Part shown: piece by piece, positions 11,113 through 21,932 of the stretch
How positions within the stretch are numbered: the stretch's first letter is position 1
How the letters are laid out: each line of letters opens with the position of its first letter
From: Blattabacterium cuenoti
GTDB lineage: Bacteria; Bacteroidota; Bacteroidia; Flavobacteriales; Blattabacteriaceae
Direction of reading: 5' to 3'
Assembly (NCBI RefSeq): GCF_014251315.1
Contig: NZ_CP059185.1
Location: forward strand, 391,017-455,016
Length of the DNA: 64,000 bases
Notes under the pieces: generated by a model
Told to the model about the DNA's origin: nothing
The model's input: only the letters and a program-made list of their open reading frames with translations
The model's database searches: none
Translations under genes and position numbers: made by a program

Positions 11113-11436
11113 TTAAAATTCTAACCCTGTCTCTCTAATTCCATCAGCTAGAGATTTTACCCGACCATGATACAAATATTTTCCTTTATCAAATACTAGT
11201 TTCTTTATTTTCAATTTTTTTGCTCTGTTTCCTAATAATTTACCTACCTCATTAGCTAATTCCGTTTTATTTTTTTTATTTTTTATAAAATCCTTTTCTA
11301 CTGAAGAAGAAGAAACTAAAGTCTTTCCAGATAAATCATCTATTATTTGTGCATATATTTCTTTATTACTTCTAAAAACAGAAATTCTAGGTCTGAATGG
11401 ATATCCAAAAATTTTTTTCGATTTTTTATTTTTCAT
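11113..11436 (-). CDS. rplR: 50S ribosomal protein L18
   Basis: 107 residues, slightly shorter than the usual 115-118 at the N-terminus. It binds 5S rRNA. Motifs are [32 protein letters not shown] and the C-terminal [19 protein letters not shown]. It lies between rplF and rpsE in standard order. Confidence 0.97.
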   Translation of the reverse strand: MKNKKSKKIFGYPFRPRISVFRSNKEIYAQIIDDLSGKTLVSSSSVEKDFIKNKKNKTELANEVGKLLGNRAKKLKIKKLVFDKGKYLYHGRVKSLADGIRETGLEF

Positions 11437-11448
11437 TTTAAAATCATT

Positions 11449-11994
11449 CTAAGCAGATTTACCTGTTTTTCTTCGAACTTCTTCTCCAAAATATCTGATC
11501 CCTTTTCCTTTATAAGGTTCTGGTACTCTAAAAGATCTAATTTTTGCGGCTATTATACCTAATAATTGTTTATCATATGATTTTAGAATAATGATGGTAT
11601 TTTTACTTTTTTCAGATTGAATCTCTATATTAATTTCTTTAGGAAGTTGTATCATAATATTATGAGAAAATCCCAAATTTAAATCTAAAATTTCTCCATT
11701 ATAAGAAGCCCTGTATCCAACTCCTACTAACTCCAATTTTTTTTGAAATCCTTTTGTAACTCCTATAATCATATTTCTGATTAATATATTATATAAACCA
11801 TGTAAAGATTTAGATTTTTTATTTTCTTGATTTCTCAAAATCAATAATTGATTATTATTTAATTTTAATTGGATTTCTTTTGAAATTTTTTGACTTAAGC
11901 TCCCTAAATATCCTTTAACTAATATTTTTTCATCAGTAATTTCTATATTTACATCATTAGGAATGAAAATAGGTTTTTTTCCAATTCTAGACAT
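11449..11994 (-). CDS. rplF: 50S ribosomal protein L6
   Basis: 181 residues, two repeated L6 domains; binds 23S rRNA near the factor-binding site. It starts MSRIGKKPIFIPNDVNIEI and has LELVGVGYRASYNGEILDLNLGFS in the middle. The signature PEPYKGKGIRYFGEEVRRKTGKSA is near the C-terminus. Asn/Ile/Lys-rich stretches reflect base composition. Confidence 0.98.
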   Translation of the reverse strand: MSRIGKKPIFIPNDVNIEITDEKILVKGYLGSLSQKISKEIQLKLNNNQLLILRNQENKKSKSLHGLYNILIRNMIIGVTKGFQKKLELVGVGYRASYNGEILDLNLGFSHNIMIQLPKEINIEIQSEKSKNTIIILKSYDKQLLGIIAAKIRSFRVPEPYKGKGIRYFGEEVRRKTGKSA

Positions 11995-12009
11995 TTTTTA
12001 ATTATTTAA

Positions 12010-12393
12010 TCAATACACATAACATAATATTTCTCCTCCTATTTTTTTCTTTTTCGCTTGTTTATCTGTGATAATTCCACTGGAGGTAGAAATTATAGCA
12101 ATCCCTAACCCATTTAACACTCTAGGGATATTTTTATATTTACAATATTTTCTTAATCCTGGTTTACTGATTCTAATAATTTTTTGAATAACAGAAGTTT
12201 TTTCTTTATAATATTTTAAAGCTATTTTTATTATTTTTTTATTGTCTTCTGTTTTATAACCTAAAATATATCCATTTTCTAATAAAACACGAACGATTTC
12301 TTTTTTTATTTTAGAAGATGATACCTCAATAATTTTATGTTTTGCTAAACTAGCATTTCTAATTCTAGTTATAAAATCAGCGATTACATCCAT
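12010..12393 (-). CDS. rpsH: 30S ribosomal protein S8
   Basis: 127 residues; primary binder of the central domain of 16S rRNA. It shows [18 protein letters not shown] at the N-terminus, [32 protein letters not shown] in the C-terminal domain, and ends GGEILCYVY. The spacing of about 15-17 bases to its neighbours fits a single transcript. Confidence 0.98.
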   Translation of the reverse strand: MDVIADFITRIRNASLAKHKIIEVSSSKIKKEIVRVLLENGYILGYKTEDNKKIIKIALKYYKEKTSVIQKIIRISKPGLRKYCKYKNIPRVLNGLGIAIISTSSGIITDKQAKKKKIGGEILCYVY

Positions 12394-12410
12394 ATATATA
12401 CATTATTTTA

Positions 12411-12680
12411 TTACCAACTTGCTTTTTTTACCCCAGGAATAAGTCCTTGAGAAACTAAATTTCTAAAAACAATACGAGATACTCCAAACTGACGCATATA
12501 TCCTCTACACCTTCCAGTAATAGAACATCTATTTCTTAAACGAACAGGAGAAGCATTTTTAGGCAATTTTTGCAATAATTCATAATTTCCAGCTTTTTTT
12601 AAAGCTTTTCTTTTATTCGCATATTTCAAAACCATTTTTTCTCTTTTTCTTTGTCTTGCTTTAACAGATTCTTTAGCCAT
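12411..12680 (-). CDS. rpsN: 30S ribosomal protein S14 (zinc-independent, long form)
   Basis: 89 residues, starting [15 protein letters not shown] and containing [31 protein letters not shown] and the end GVKKASW. It is the longer S14 type without the CxxC...CxxC zinc site. It sits in the head of the 30S subunit. It lies between rplE and rpsH in standard spc order. Confidence 0.98.
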   Translation of the reverse strand: MAKESVKARQRKREKMVLKYANKRKALKKAGNYELLQKLPKNASPVRLRNRCSITGRCRGYMRQFGVSRIVFRNLVSQGLIPGVKKASW

Positions 12681-12686
12681 TTTTAT

Positions 12687-13247
12687 TTATTTATTTTTTT
12701 TAAAAGGTATTCCAAATAAAGATAAAAGACTTTGAGCTTCCTCATTTTTTTTTGCAGAAGTAACAAACGTTATATTCATTCCCATATTTTTTTTGATTTT
12801 ATCAATATTTATTTCAGGATAAATCAACTGCTCTACAATCCCCATATTATAATTTCCATGATTATCAAAACTACTTTTTTTGACTCCATTAAAATCTCTT
12901 ACTCTAGGTAGAGAAACTACAATAAGTCTTTCCAAAAATTCGTACATCTTTACTCTTCTTAAAGTAACTTTAACTCCTATAGGCATTCCTTTTCTAAGCT
13001 TAAATCCAGATTCGTCATGTTTAGAATAACAAAAAATAGCTTTTTGTCCTGTAATATTTGTTATTTCATTCATAGAATGATCTATTATTTTTTTATCTAA
13101 AACGGAAGAACCAACCCCCTGATGAACTACTATTTTTTTTAATTTAGGAACTTCCATAATAGAATTATATCCAAATTTTTTTATTAAACTAGGAACTATT
13201 TTTTCTTGATAAAACTTTTGTAAGTTTGATTTATAAATCATTTTCAT
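12687..13247 (-). CDS. rplE: 50S ribosomal protein L5
   Basis: 186 residues; binds 5S rRNA and contacts S13 in the head bridge. It shows MEVPKLKKIVVHQGVG, TNITGQKAIFCYSKH, GMPIGVKVTLRR, RLIVVSLPRVRDFNGV and YPEINIDKIKKNMGMNITFVTSAK. Two ATGs lie two codons apart at the start; either could be used. Only 2 bases separate it from rplX. Confidence 0.98.
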   Translation of the reverse strand: MKMIYKSNLQKFYQEKIVPSLIKKFGYNSIMEVPKLKKIVVHQGVGSSVLDKKIIDHSMNEITNITGQKAIFCYSKHDESGFKLRKGMPIGVKVTLRRVKMYEFLERLIVVSLPRVRDFNGVKKSSFDNHGNYNMGIVEQLIYPEINIDKIKKNMGMNITFVTSAKKNEEAQSLLSLFGIPFKKNK

Positions 13248-13249
13248 TT

Positions 13250-13471
13250 CTATTTAATTTTTTTTAAATTAGATAGATGTATGGGGGCTTCTTTTTTTAT
13301 AATTCCTCCTTTAGGTCTTTTTGGAGTAGGTTTTGTATGTCTTTTTATCATATTTATACCACGTACAATAGCTTTATTTTTTTTATAAAAAACTTTTACG
13401 ATCATTCCTTCAATTCCCTTGTAATTTCCTGATAAAATTAATACTTTATCTTCTTTTTTTATTTTTTTCAT
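13250..13471 (-). CDS. rplX: 50S ribosomal protein L24, C-terminally shortened
   Basis: 73 residues against about 100-105 in the family. The N-terminal KOW domain is intact (KIKKEDKVLILSGNYKGIEG, VKVFYKKNKAIVRGINMIKRHTKP), and the protein reads on through GGIIKKEAPIHLSNLKKIK, then stops where relatives continue for about 30 more residues. The rplE start follows after 2 bases, so the lost tail left no remnant. The rRNA-binding part is retained, so it is probably functional. Confidence 0.93.
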   Translation of the reverse strand: MKKIKKEDKVLILSGNYKGIEGMIVKVFYKKNKAIVRGINMIKRHTKPTPKRPKGGIIKKEAPIHLSNLKKIK

Positions 13472-13484
13472 AAAAAAAATTTTT

Positions 13485-13856
13485 TTACAAAACTTCCTGT
13501 GCTAAAGAAATAATTTTCATATATTCTTTTTCCCTAAGTTCTCTTGCTACTGGACCAAAAACTCTTGTTCCCATTATCTCTCCAGAAGCATTAATTAATA
13601 CACAAGCGTTATCATCAAAACTTATATAAGATCCATCTTTTCTTCTAGTTCTATTTTTTGTTCTAATTATCACAGCTTTACAAACTTGACCCTTTTTAAC
13701 TGTACTACCCTTAGAAGTTGCTACTTTTATAGTAACTACTATTGTATCACCTAATAAAGCGTATCTTTTTTTAGATCCACCTAAAACTCTGATAATTAAA
13801 ACTTCTTTAGCTCCTGTATTATCCGATACTTTACATCTAGATTCTTGTTGCAACAT
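13485..13856 (-). CDS. rplN: 50S ribosomal protein L14
   Basis: 123 residues. It starts [28 protein letters not shown] and includes [24 protein letters not shown] and the end [14 protein letters not shown]14 lies at the intersubunit interface and is the docking site of the silencing factor RsfS, which is also encoded here (32443-32754). The ATG shares its first base with the rpsQ stop. Confidence 0.98.
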   Translation of the reverse strand: MLQQESRCKVSDNTGAKEVLIIRVLGGSKKRYALLGDTIVVTIKVATSKGSTVKKGQVCKAVIIRTKNRTRRKDGSYISFDDNACVLINASGEIMGTRVFGPVARELREKEYMKIISLAQEVL

Positions 13857-14140
13857 TACATATCAGATTTTTCCAAAATAGAGACTAATCTCCAACATTT
13901 TCTTTTACTCATAGGACGCATTTCCATAATTTTTACTTTATCTCCATTTTTAGATATATTTTTTTCATCATGAACCATATACTTTTTGTTTTTTGTTATA
14001 CTTTTTCCATAATATTTATGCTTCATTTTTTTCATTTCATATACAATAATAGTTTTATCCATTTTGTCACTAACAACTACTCCTTCCCTTTGCTTTCTAG
14101 AATTCCGGATGTTTTTATCAGATTCACATTTTTTTTTCAT
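13856..14140 (-). CDS. rpsQ: 30S ribosomal protein S17
   Basis: 94 residues, an OB-fold 16S rRNA binder. Family motifs are [41 protein letters not shown] and [21 protein letters not shown]. The N-terminus has a Lys/Glu/Asn-rich extension of about 18 residues. It overlaps the rpmC 3' end by 17 bases. Confidence 0.97.
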   Translation of the reverse strand: MKKKCESDKNIRNSRKQREGVVVSDKMDKTIIVYEMKKMKHKYYGKSITKNKKYMVHDEKNISKNGDKVKIMEMRPMSKRKCWRLVSILEKSDM

Positions 14141-14324
14141 TTATTCTTTTATTGTATTCAGTTTTTAATTTAGCAATCTTTCTTCTAAGAAATTTAATTT
14201 TTATAGGATTTTTGATCATCTTAATATGATGATTAAATTTTAAATTTTGAAAATTTCTTTGATCCTTATCAATTTGATTCATCAAATCACGAACTGACAA
14301 ATTTTTCACGTTTAAACTATTCAT
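14124..14324 (-). CDS. rpmC: 50S ribosomal protein L29
   Basis: 66 residues, a small two-helix protein near the tunnel exit that contacts the SRP and trigger factor. It shows [24 protein letters not shown] and [20 protein letters not shown], which match the L29 pattern. It lies between rplP and rpsQ and overlaps both by a few bases. Confidence 0.95.
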   Translation of the reverse strand: MNSLNVKNLSVRDLMNQIDKDQRNFQNLKFNHHIKMIKNPIKIKFLRRKIAKLKTEYNKRINEKKM

Positions 14325-14740
14325 GATTTTACTTCATTAGAAAAAATGAATTTCATTTTTATAGGAAGTTTTTGAGCAGCTAATCTTAACGCCTCTTTAG
14401 CTACATCCATTTCCACACCATTTATTTCAAATAAAATTCTACCAGGTTTAACTACAGATACCCAAAATTCAACAGGACCTTTTCCTTTTCCCATACGTAC
14501 TTCTTGTGGTTTTTTCGTAGCAGGTTTATCAGGAAAAATATTTATCCATAATTGTCCTTCTCTTTTCATGTATCTTGTAGCAGCAACTCTAGCAGCTTCT
14601 AGTTGTCTAGAAGTTATCCAAGCCCCTTCTAAAGCTTTAATTCCATATAATCCTCTAGAAAGAAATATTCCTTTTTTAGCATTTCCACGAATTCTTCCTT
14701 TTTGTTTTTTTTTATATTTTGTTTTTTTTGGTTGTAACAT
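14321..14740 (-). CDS. rplP: 50S ribosomal protein L16
   Basis: 139 residues; helps form the A-site tRNA region of the large subunit. Recognised from [73 protein letters not shown] and [11 protein letters not shown]. Standard position after rpsC, with 4-base overlap to rpmC. Confidence 0.98.
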   Translation of the reverse strand: MLQPKKTKYKKKQKGRIRGNAKKGIFLSRGLYGIKALEGAWITSRQLEAARVAATRYMKREGQLWINIFPDKPATKKPQEVRMGKGKGPVEFWVSVVKPGRILFEINGVEMDVAKEALRLAAQKLPIKMKFIFSNEVKS

Positions 14741-14754
14741 ATGATAAAAACAAT

Positions 14755-15459
14755 TTATTTGTTTTTTTTTCTGTTAAAATGATAGGATTTATGTCCTCTT
14801 TGTTTTTTTTGAATCCCCAATAATGGAGATAATTCTCTTTTCCCATATATTTCTCCTTTCATTATCCATACTTTAATTCCTATACTTCCATAAACAGTAT
14901 GAGCAACCGACATATGATAATCTACATCAGCACGAAAAGTTCCAAGAGAGATTCTTCCTTCTTTATAAGTTTCACATCTTGCCATTTCTGATCCATTAAG
15001 TCTTCCAGAAATCTGAACTCTTATACCTTGAGCATTCATTCTTATAGCAGAAAGAATAGACAATTTAATAGCTTTTTTATAAGAAATACGATTTTCTAAT
15101 TGTCTAACTAAACCTTTAGCAACCAATGGAGCATCTAATTCAGGACGTTTGACTTCAGAAATATTGATTTGAACTTCTTTTTTAGTAAGTTTTTTCAATT
15201 CTTTTCTTACTGTATCTACTTCATCTCCTCTTTTCCCTATAACAAGTGCTGGTCTTGATGTTCTTATAGTAATTGTTATAAATTTTAAAGTTCTCTCTAT
15301 AATAATGCGAGAAACAATTCCTTTTGGAAATCTAGCTTCTATATATCTTCTTACTTTAAAATCTTCTTGTATTCTATCTCTATAATTATTACACCAACTG
15401 GATTGCCATCCGGTTATAATTCCTAGGCGATTCACAATTGGATTTGTTTTTTGTCCCAT
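14755..15459 (-). CDS. rpsC: 30S ribosomal protein S3
   Basis: 234 residues; part of the mRNA entry tunnel and its helicase function. It has the N-terminal KH domain ([28 protein letters not shown]) and the C-terminal domain ([53 protein letters not shown]). The tail is short and basic. Confidence 0.98.
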   Translation of the reverse strand: MGQKTNPIVNRLGIITGWQSSWCNNYRDRIQEDFKVRRYIEARFPKGIVSRIIIERTLKFITITIRTSRPALVIGKRGDEVDTVRKELKKLTKKEVQINISEVKRPELDAPLVAKGLVRQLENRISYKKAIKLSILSAIRMNAQGIRVQISGRLNGSEMARCETYKEGRISLGTFRADVDYHMSVAHTVYGSIGIKVWIMKGEIYGKRELSPLLGIQKKQRGHKSYHFNRKKNK

Positions 15460-15465
15460 AAAAAA

Positions 15466-15840
15466 CTATGTTTCTTTTTTTTTATCTAATAAAACTACGA
15501 TATTACTCGATCTTTTTCTTATCCTATGTCCTCTTCCTTGAGGAACAGGCCTTAACCTTTTCAAGGTTTTTCCTTGATCTACTTTAATTTCTTTTATGTA
15601 TAAAAATCCTTTGTTTTCAGAATCATAAGATTGATTATTTTTTTTTTCCCAATTAGATAATAAAGAAAGAAGTAGCTTTTTGAAAATAAAAGAAACTTTT
15701 CTTTTTCTACTATGACTTAATAAGTCTATAGCTGTTTGTATTTCCTTATTTCGAATTAAATCTGCTATCAATCTCATTTTTCTCGGAGAATTTCTTACTC
15801 CATTCAAAGAAGCTGAAACTACATTAGTTTCTTGTTTCAT
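15466..15840 (-). CDS. rplV: 50S ribosomal protein L22
   Basis: 124 residues; lines the nascent-peptide exit tunnel. It shows LNGVRNSPRKMRLIADLIRNKEIQTAI and the C-terminal beta-hairpin region KEIKVDQGKTLKRLRPVPQGRGHRIRKRSSNIVVLL. The middle region has an Asn-rich insertion-like stretch (KKNNQSYDSENKG). Confidence 0.97.
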   Translation of the reverse strand: MKQETNVVSASLNGVRNSPRKMRLIADLIRNKEIQTAIDLLSHSRKRKVSFIFKKLLLSLLSNWEKKNNQSYDSENKGFLYIKEIKVDQGKTLKRLRPVPQGRGHRIRKRSSNIVVLLDKKKET

Positions 15841-15852
15841 GTTCCCCTAATT

Positions 15853-16137
15853 TTATTTTTTTATTTTTAATTTGCTCTTAGATCCAGCATGTCCTCTAAA
15901 AGTACGAGTAGGAGCAAACTCTCCAAGTTTATGACCAATCATATTTTCCGTAATATATACATTAATAAATTGTTTTCCATTATGAACAGCAAAAGTTTGT
16001 CCTACAAAATCAGGTAAAATAGTAGAAGGTCTAGACCAAGTTTTAATTATGCTTTTTTTATCTAATTTGATATTTTTTAATACTTTTTTGTGTAATTTTA
16101 GAGAAACATATGGTCCTTTTTTTAAAGATCTTGCCAT
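15853..16137 (-). CDS. rpsS: 30S ribosomal protein S19
   Basis: 94 residues; head protein forming a complex with S13. It starts [15 protein letters not shown] and has [39 protein letters not shown] and [11 protein letters not shown]. It is preceded by a 24-base tandem duplication in the rplB-rpsS gap. Confidence 0.98.
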   Translation of the reverse strand: MARSLKKGPYVSLKLHKKVLKNIKLDKKSIIKTWSRPSTILPDFVGQTFAVHNGKQFINVYITENMIGHKLGEFAPTRTFRGHAGSKSKLKIKK

Positions 16138-16147
16138 AATTATTTTA

Positions 16148-16195
16148 TATAAAATTTTTATTTTTTTCTTCTATAAAATTTTTATTTTTTTCTTC
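16148..16195. repeat. Two perfect tandem copies of a 24-base unit at the rplB/rpsS junction
   Basis: Bases 16148-16171 and 16172-16195 are identical. On the minus strand the upstream copy covers the last rplB codons (Arg-Arg-Lys-Lys-stop) plus 10 bases of spacer. The second copy repeats those bases, including the now non-coding codons and stop, inside the rplB-rpsS spacer. This looks like a recent replication-slippage duplication that lengthened the spacer without harming either gene. Confidence 0.9.
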
Positions 16196-17006
16196 TTTGC
16201 AAAATATATTTATCAGAACTTTGTTTTTTAGAACGAGTTCTAAATCCCTTAGAAGGTTTTCCTTTTCTATTTCTAGGAATTCCTCCGGAAGCTTTTCCTT
16301 CTCCTCCTCCCATTGGATGATCTATAGGATTCATGGCAACACCACGTGTTCTAGGTCTTCGTCCTAAATGCCTATTTTTTCCTGCTTTACCATATATTTC
16401 TAATTGGTGATCAGGATTAGAAACAATTCCAATTGTGGCCATACAAGTAATCATTATCATTCTGATTTCTCCAGAAGGAAGTTTAATTGTAGCATATTTT
16501 TCATCTTTTGCAAACAGTTGTGCAAAAGATCCTGCACTTCTAGCTATTTTAGCTCCTTGTCCTGGTTTAAGTTCTATACAGGATATATTAGTCCCCAAAG
16601 GAATATTACTTAAAAAAGTAGAATTTCCTATATTGAAAGGAATGTTTTTACCAGAAATTACTTTTTGTCCTATTTTGAATCCTTCTATTGTAGGAATGTA
16701 TCTTTTTTCTCCATCTTCATAATGAAGTAAAGAAATAAAAGAAGACCGATTAGGATCATATTCTATGGACTTTATAACGGCAGGAATCCCAAATTTTCTT
16801 CTTTTGAAATCTATTATTCTATATTTTCTTTTATGTCCACCTCCAAAATAACGCATGGTCATACGACCTGTATTATTTCTACCTCCAGATTTATTTTTTC
16901 CTTTTATTAAGGATTTTTCAGGATTAGAACTAGTAAGTTGATCAAAACAATTTACAATTCTAAAACGTTGACCAGGTGTTATAGGTTTTAATTTTTTTAT
17001 TGACAT
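16182..17006 (-). CDS. rplB: 50S ribosomal protein L2
   Basis: 274 residues; near the peptidyl-transferase centre. It shows [45 protein letters not shown], the [13 protein letters not shown] segment, and the C-terminal [19 protein letters not shown] containing the conserved His implicated in peptidyl transfer. The stop codon lies in a copy of the 24-base tandem repeat. Confidence 0.98.
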   Translation of the reverse strand: MSIKKLKPITPGQRFRIVNCFDQLTSSNPEKSLIKGKNKSGGRNNTGRMTMRYFGGGHKRKYRIIDFKRRKFGIPAVIKSIEYDPNRSSFISLLHYEDGEKRYIPTIEGFKIGQKVISGKNIPFNIGNSTFLSNIPLGTNISCIELKPGQGAKIARSAGSFAQLFAKDEKYATIKLPSGEIRMIMITCMATIGIVSNPDHQLEIYGKAGKNRHLGRRPRTRGVAMNPIDHPMGGGEGKASGGIPRNRKGKPSKGFRTRSKKQSSDKYILQRRKK

Positions 17007-17011
17007 AAAAT

Positions 17012-17296
17012 TTATTTTCGATTTAGAAAATCAATTTTTTGATTTTCATGAAATTGAACAATAGCTTTTTTTATTTTATTAGTTTTTCCACAAAGAAATC
17101 CTTTTTTAGTATATTTGGATTTGTTTTTTCTAGGATAAATCATAGTTCTAATATTTTTTATAGAAAATCCAAATAGTTTTTTTATTTCTTTTTCAATTTG
17201 AATTTTATTACAATTTATATTTACAGAAAAAGTGTAACAACTATATTTTTCTCCTTTATAAGATTTTTCCGTAATAAAAGGTTTTATTAAAATCAT
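17012..17296 (-). CDS. rplW: 50S ribosomal protein L23
   Basis: 94 residues; tunnel-exit protein that docks trigger factor and SRP. It starts [24 protein letters not shown] and shows [19 protein letters not shown] residues with [12 protein letters not shown]. The start overlaps the rplD stop by 4 bases. Confidence 0.96.
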   Translation of the reverse strand: MILIKPFITEKSYKGEKYSCYTFSVNINCNKIQIEKEIKKLFGFSIKNIRTMIYPRKNKSKYTKKGFLCGKTNKIKKAIVQFHENQKIDFLNRK

Positions 17297-17925
17297 ATTA
17301 TGGACAAAAATTTATATATTTTATTTATAGAATTTTCAGAAAGAATAATATATGGAAAATTTATCAGCGAAAAACAATCTAATTCATTTGCACTTAATAA
17401 TTTAAAATTCTTCAAATTCCTAGAAGATAAATACAAATTTTTATTTGTTTTTCCAATTATCATTAATGACTTTTTATTTATTAATTTCAAGGATTTTAAT
17501 AAATTTAAAATAAATTTAGTTTTTGGGGCATTTAATTGAAAATCTTCTATGATCATAATTTTATGATGCACTAATTTCTGCTCTAGAATAAACTTTCTAA
17601 CCATATTTTTAGTACGTTTATTTAATTTTGTCAAATATTTTCTTGGTTTAGGCCCAAAAGTTCTGCCTCCTCCTCTAAAAATAGGATTTTTTATGTTTCC
17701 TTTTCTAGATCCTCCAGTTCCTTTTTGTCTATGTAATTTTCTGGTACTTCCAGAAATTTCTCCTCTTTCCTTAGATTTATGTGTACCCTGACGTTGAGCT
17801 AATAAATATCTTTTAACCTCTAAATATGTAGAGTGATGATAAGATTTTTTTAAAAAAATCTTATCATTAAATTCTATTTTTTTATTCGTGTAATTTCCTT
17901 TAATATCTAAAATTTTTAATTCCAT
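17293..17925 (-). CDS. rplD: 50S ribosomal protein L4
   Basis: 210 residues; its extended loop reaches the exit tunnel. The loop is seen as [43 protein letters not shown] followed by [14 protein letters not shown] (about residues 43-105). The C-terminal globular part is strongly A+T-biased but still matches in order ([22 protein letters not shown]). It overlaps rplC by 10 bases. Confidence 0.97.
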   Translation of the reverse strand: MELKILDIKGNYTNKKIEFNDKIFLKKSYHHSTYLEVKRYLLAQRQGTHKSKERGEISGSTRKLHRQKGTGGSRKGNIKNPIFRGGGRTFGPKPRKYLTKLNKRTKNMVRKFILEQKLVHHKIMIIEDFQLNAPKTKFILNLLKSLKLINKKSLMIIGKTNKNLYLSSRNLKNFKLLSANELDCFSLINFPYIILSENSINKIYKFLSII

Positions 17926-18548
17926 TCTTTTTTTTGAATCATTAAATATGAATTTTTGTTACCTGGAACTGAACCTTTTAATATTAAAAAATTCTGATCA
18001 GAATCTATTTTCAATATTTTTAAATTTTTAACGGTTACATTTTTTTTACCCATTTTTCCAGCCATTTTTTTTCCTTTAAAAACACGTGAAGGATCAGATC
18101 CAGCTCCTATTGATCCTGGAGCTCTTAAACGATTATGTTGTCCATGAGTTCTTTCTCCTACTCCTGAAAAATTGTGTCTTTTAATTACACCTTGAAATCC
18201 TTTACCTTTAGAAATTCCTTTTACATGAACAAATTCTCCTTCTTTAAAAAAATTAATATTGATCGAATTTCCTAGAATGAAATTGGATATTTTGTTCACT
18301 CTAAATTCTAATAATTTTTTTTTTGGAGATAATCCTGCTTTTTTAAAATGATTGAATAAAGATTTATTAGTTTTTTTGATTTTCTTGTCATCTACACCCA
18401 ATTGAATAGAAGAATAACCATCATTTTCTATTGTTTTTATTTGAGTGATATAACAAGGCCCCACCTGAATAATAGTACATGGAACATTTTCTCCATTTTT
18501 TAGAAAAATACTAGTCATCCCTATATTGATTCCGATTAGTCCAGACAT
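17916..18548 (-). CDS. rplC: 50S ribosomal protein L3
   Basis: 210 residues; an early assembly protein near the peptidyl-transferase centre. It starts [15 protein letters not shown], the Bacteroidota form. The long internal loop contains [57 protein letters not shown]. It follows rpsJ by 4 bases. Confidence 0.98.
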   Translation of the reverse strand: MSGLIGINIGMTSIFLKNGENVPCTIIQVGPCYITQIKTIENDGYSSIQLGVDDKKIKKTNKSLFNHFKKAGLSPKKKLLEFRVNKISNFILGNSININFFKEGEFVHVKGISKGKGFQGVIKRHNFSGVGERTHGQHNRLRAPGSIGAGSDPSRVFKGKKMAGKMGKKNVTVKNLKILKIDSDQNFLILKGSVPGNKNSYLMIQKKEWN

Positions 18549-18552
18549 ATTT

Positions 18553-18858
18553 TCATACTTTTATTTCTGCTTCCACTCCACTAGGTAATTCTAATTTCAT
18601 CAGTGCATCTACTGTTTTAGACGAAGCGTTATGAATTTGTAAAAGTCTTTTATGAGTAGGAAGAAAAAATTGTTCTCTAGATTTTTTATTTACGTGAGGA
18701 GAACGTAAAACCGTAAATATTTTTTTTTCAGTAGGCAAAGGAACTGGTCCATTCAATACTACTCCTGTTGGAAGGACTGAATTTACAATTCTTTCGGCCG
18801 ATTTATCTAATAAATTATAATCATAAGATTTTAATTTAATTTTTATATCATGACCCAT
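18553..18858 (-). CDS. rpsJ: 30S ribosomal protein S10
   Basis: 101 residues. It shows [55 protein letters not shown] and [17 protein letters not shown]10 also pairs with NusB in antitermination, and nusB is encoded at 54991. It follows fusA by 23 bases; there is no tuf gene in between. Confidence 0.98.
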   Translation of the reverse strand: MGHDIKIKLKSYDYNLLDKSAERIVNSVLPTGVVLNGPVPLPTEKKIFTVLRSPHVNKKSREQFFLPTHKRLLQIHNASSKTVDALMKLELPSGVEAEIKV

Positions 18859-18881
18859 AGTATATCAATTTTTTTCTACTA

Positions 18882-20987
18882 TTATTTTTTATTTATGTTT
18901 TTATTTTCTACAATTATATTGTCTATTACATTTTCAGGTACTGTATTATAATGAGAAAATTCCATAACAGAAGTTCCCCTTCCAGAAGAAAGTGTTCGCA
19001 ATATGGTAACATATCCAAACATTTCTGATAATGGAACTAGAGCTTGAATTACTTTTATATTATTTCTGCTATTCATATTTTGCACAATTCCTCTTCTACG
19101 ATTTAAATCTCCTATTATATCTCCCATATTTTCTTCCGGAATTAAAACTTCCAGTTTCATAATTGGTTCTAATAAAACAGGATTAGCTTTTTTAGCTGCT
19201 TTTCTAAAACCTAATTTTCCTGCTAATTCAAAAGATAATTGATCAGAATCAACAGAATGATAAGAACCATCTAAAACAGTAACCTTTGCACTATCTATTT
19301 CATATCCAGATAAAGGACCACTTTTCATCATTTCTCTAAATCCTTTTTCTATAGAAGGAATATATTCTTTTGGTATATTTCCTCCTTTTATTTTATTAAT
19401 AAAAACTAAACCGGATTTACCTATATTTCCAGGTTCTAATCTAAATAATATATCAGCGTATTTTCCTCTCCCTCCTGTTTGTTTTTTATAAATTTCTCTA
19501 TGCTCTACTAAACTGGTTAAAGCTTCTTTATATTCCACTTGAGGTTTTCCTTGATTTACCTCAACTTTAAATTCTCGTTTCATTCTATCTACAATTATTT
19601 CTAAATGAAGTTCACCCATTCCGGAAATAATAGTTTGACCTGTATAATCATCTGTCCTTACCTGAAAAGTAGGATCTTCTTCCATTAATTTTGATAAAGC
19701 AAAACTCATTTTGTCTATATCTGATTTGTATTTAGGTTCAATAGCTAAACCTATTACTGGTTCAGGAAATAATATTTTCTCCAATAAAATTGGATATTTT
19801 TCATCACACAAAGTATCACCTGTTTTAATGTCTTTAAAACCTACCACAGCTGCTATATCTCCAGCTCCAATTTTATCTACCGGATTTTGTTTATTTGCAT
19901 GCATTTGATATATTCTAGAAATACGTTCTTTATTTCCGGATCTAGCATTAAAACTATAAGAACCTGATTTTATCTTTCCAGAATAAACTCTGAAAAAAGC
20001 TAAACGTCCCACGAAAGGATCACTTGAAATTTTAAAAGCTAAAGCAGAAAAAGGTTCGCCTTCACTAGGTTTTCTTTTTTCTTTTTTTTGATTAATAGGA
20101 TTAATTCCTACTATATCCTTAACTTCAAGAGGAGAAGGTAAATATCTACATATAGCATCCAATATAGCTTGAACTCCTTTATTCTTAAAAGAAGATCCAC
20201 ATAAAATAGGAATTATTTTCATTTCAATTGTATTTTTCCGTAAAGAAAAAATAATATCCTCTTGTGATATAGAAGAATAATTTCCATATAAAAATTTTTC
20301 CATTATTACATCATCATGTTCAGATAATGTTTCAATCAATCTATTTTGATAATCATTGGCTATATTTCTCATATCATTTGGAATAGGAATTTTTTGATAT
20401 GTCATTCCATAATTTTTTTCATCCCATATTATAGCCTGATTAGCTATCAAATCAACAACTCCTTTAAAATTATCTCCAATGCCAATAGGTATTTGTAAAG
20501 GAACTGAATTTGCTCCTAAAATTTTTTGTATTTGAGAACAAACATTAAAAAAATCGGAACCTTGACGATCCATTTTATTTACAAAAGCTATTCTAGGAAT
20601 TCCATATTTATCTGCTTGTCTCCAAACAGTTTCAGATTGAGGCTCAACTCCATCTACTGCACTAAATAAAACTACCATCCCATCCAAAACTCTCATAGAT
20701 CTTTCTACTTCTACGGTAAAATCTACATGTCCTGGAGTATCTATAATATTAATTTGATACTTTTTACTATTACACGTCCATTCACAACATGTAGCCGCAG
20801 AAGTTATAGTTATTCCACGTTCTTGTTCTTGTTGCATCCAATCCATAGTAGCAGCCCCATCATGAACTTCTCCTATTTTATGATTAATTCCCGTGTAAAA
20901 TAAAATTCTTTCTGTTGTAGTAGTTTTTCCTGCATCAATATGTGCTGCAATTCCTATATTTCTTGTATATTTTAAATCTTTTGTCAT
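18882..20987 (-). CDS. fusA: Elongation factor G
   Basis: 701 residues, the translocation GTPase. The G domain shows [19 protein letters not shown] (P-loop, about 14-32), [10 protein letters not shown] (switch I), DTPGHVDF (G3) and NKMDRQG (G4). Domains II-V follow, with the domain-IV motif [13 protein letters not shown] and the [11 protein letters not shown] segment of domain V. Length is normal. It lies in the str cluster between rpsG and rpsJ. Confidence 0.98.
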   Translation of the reverse strand: MTKDLKYTRNIGIAAHIDAGKTTTTERILFYTGINHKIGEVHDGAATMDWMQQEQERGITITSAATCCEWTCNSKKYQINIIDTPGHVDFTVEVERSMRVLDGMVVLFSAVDGVEPQSETVWRQADKYGIPRIAFVNKMDRQGSDFFNVCSQIQKILGANSVPLQIPIGIGDNFKGVVDLIANQAIIWDEKNYGMTYQKIPIPNDMRNIANDYQNRLIETLSEHDDVIMEKFLYGNYSSISQEDIIFSLRKNTIEMKIIPILCGSSFKNKGVQAILDAICRYLPSPLEVKDIVGINPINQKKEKRKPSEGEPFSALAFKISSDPFVGRLAFFRVYSGKIKSGSYSFNARSGNKERISRIYQMHANKQNPVDKIGAGDIAAVVGFKDIKTGDTLCDEKYPILLEKILFPEPVIGLAIEPKYKSDIDKMSFALSKLMEEDPTFQVRTDDYTGQTIISGMGELHLEIIVDRMKREFKVEVNQGKPQVEYKEALTSLVEHREIYKKQTGGRGKYADILFRLEPGNIGKSGLVFINKIKGGNIPKEYIPSIEKGFREMMKSGPLSGYEIDSAKVTVLDGSYHSVDSDQLSFELAGKLGFRKAAKKANPVLLEPIMKLEVLIPEENMGDIIGDLNRRRGIVQNMNSRNNIKVIQALVPLSEMFGYVTILRTLSSGRGTSVMEFSHYNTVPENVIDNIIVENKNINKK

Positions 20988-20997
20988 AAAAAAACAA

Positions 20998-21474
20998 CTA
21001 AAATCTGAAATGAGAAAAGGCTTTATTTGCTTCTGCCATTTTGTGAATATTCTCTTTTCTTTTCACAGCTTCACCTTGTTCTTGAAAAGCATCCCATATT
21101 TCATACGCCAATTTGTTAGCCATTGTTTTCTCATTTCTAATAGAAGCACAAGAAATTAACAATTTCATTGCTTTTGTTATTCTACTGTTAGAAGAAATAG
21201 GAACAGGAACTTGAATGTTAGATCCTCCCATACGACGACTTCTGACTTCCACATGAGGCATTACATTTTTTAATCCTTCTTTCCATATTTCCAACGCAGA
21301 TTTTTCTTCTTTTTCCTTAATAACATCTATTTTTTTCATAGCATTATAAAATATACTATAAGCTATATTTTTCTTTCCACTTTTCATTAAATGATTAACA
21401 AAACGAGAGACCAAAGAATCATGGAATTTAGGATCAGGAAAATATACTTTTTCTTTTTTTTTAACTTTTCTCAT
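20998..21474 (-). CDS. rpsG: 30S ribosomal protein S7
   Basis: 158 residues; organises the 3' domain of 16S rRNA and the E site. It shows [54 protein letters not shown] and [30 protein letters not shown]. It follows rpsL by 7 bases. Confidence 0.98.
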   Translation of the reverse strand: MRKVKKKEKVYFPDPKFHDSLVSRFVNHLMKSGKKNIAYSIFYNAMKKIDVIKEKEEKSALEIWKEGLKNVMPHVEVRSRRMGGSNIQVPVPISSNSRITKAMKLLISCASIRNEKTMANKLAYEIWDAFQEQGEAVKRKENIHKMAEANKAFSHFRF

Positions 21475-21481
21475 TAATAAT

Positions 21482-21859
21482 TTAATCTTTTTTCACTATT
21501 TTAGCTCCATACTTACTTCTACTTTTTTTTCTTCCATTAACTCCAGCTGTATCTCTAGCTCCCCGTACTATTTTATATTTTACACCGGGTAAATCCTTAA
21601 CTCTACCCCCCTTAACCAAAACAATTGAATGTTCCTGTAAATTATGTCCTTCTCCTGTAATATAAGTAATTACTTCTCTACCATTTGTAAACCGAACGCG
21701 AGCTACTTTTCGCATAGCAGAATTGGGTTTTTTTGGTGTAGTAGTATAAACTCTAGTACATACTCCTCTTTTTTGAGGACAAAATTCTAAAGCTACAGAT
21801 TTCCGTTTTTTAGAAACAGAAGTCCGTCCTTTTCTAATTAACTGCTGTATAGTAGGCAT
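21482..21859 (-). CDS. rpsL: 30S ribosomal protein S12
   Basis: 125 residues; decoding-centre protein. It shows [69 protein letters not shown]. The PKKPNS loop is wild type at the positions linked to streptomycin resistance. A 73-base gap separates it from map upstream, the largest break inside the 24-kb minus-strand block and a plausible promoter site. Confidence 0.98.
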   Translation of the reverse strand: MPTIQQLIRKGRTSVSKKRKSVALEFCPQKRGVCTRVYTTTPKKPNSAMRKVARVRFTNGREVITYITGEGHNLQEHSIVLVKGGRVKDLPGVKYKIVRGARDTAGVNGRKKSRSKYGAKIVKKD

Positions 21860-21932
21860 ATCCTATATTTAAAAATGCAAATTATGCTATTTAATAATAA
21901 ATTACAAAACTTATAAAAAAATAAAATTAATA

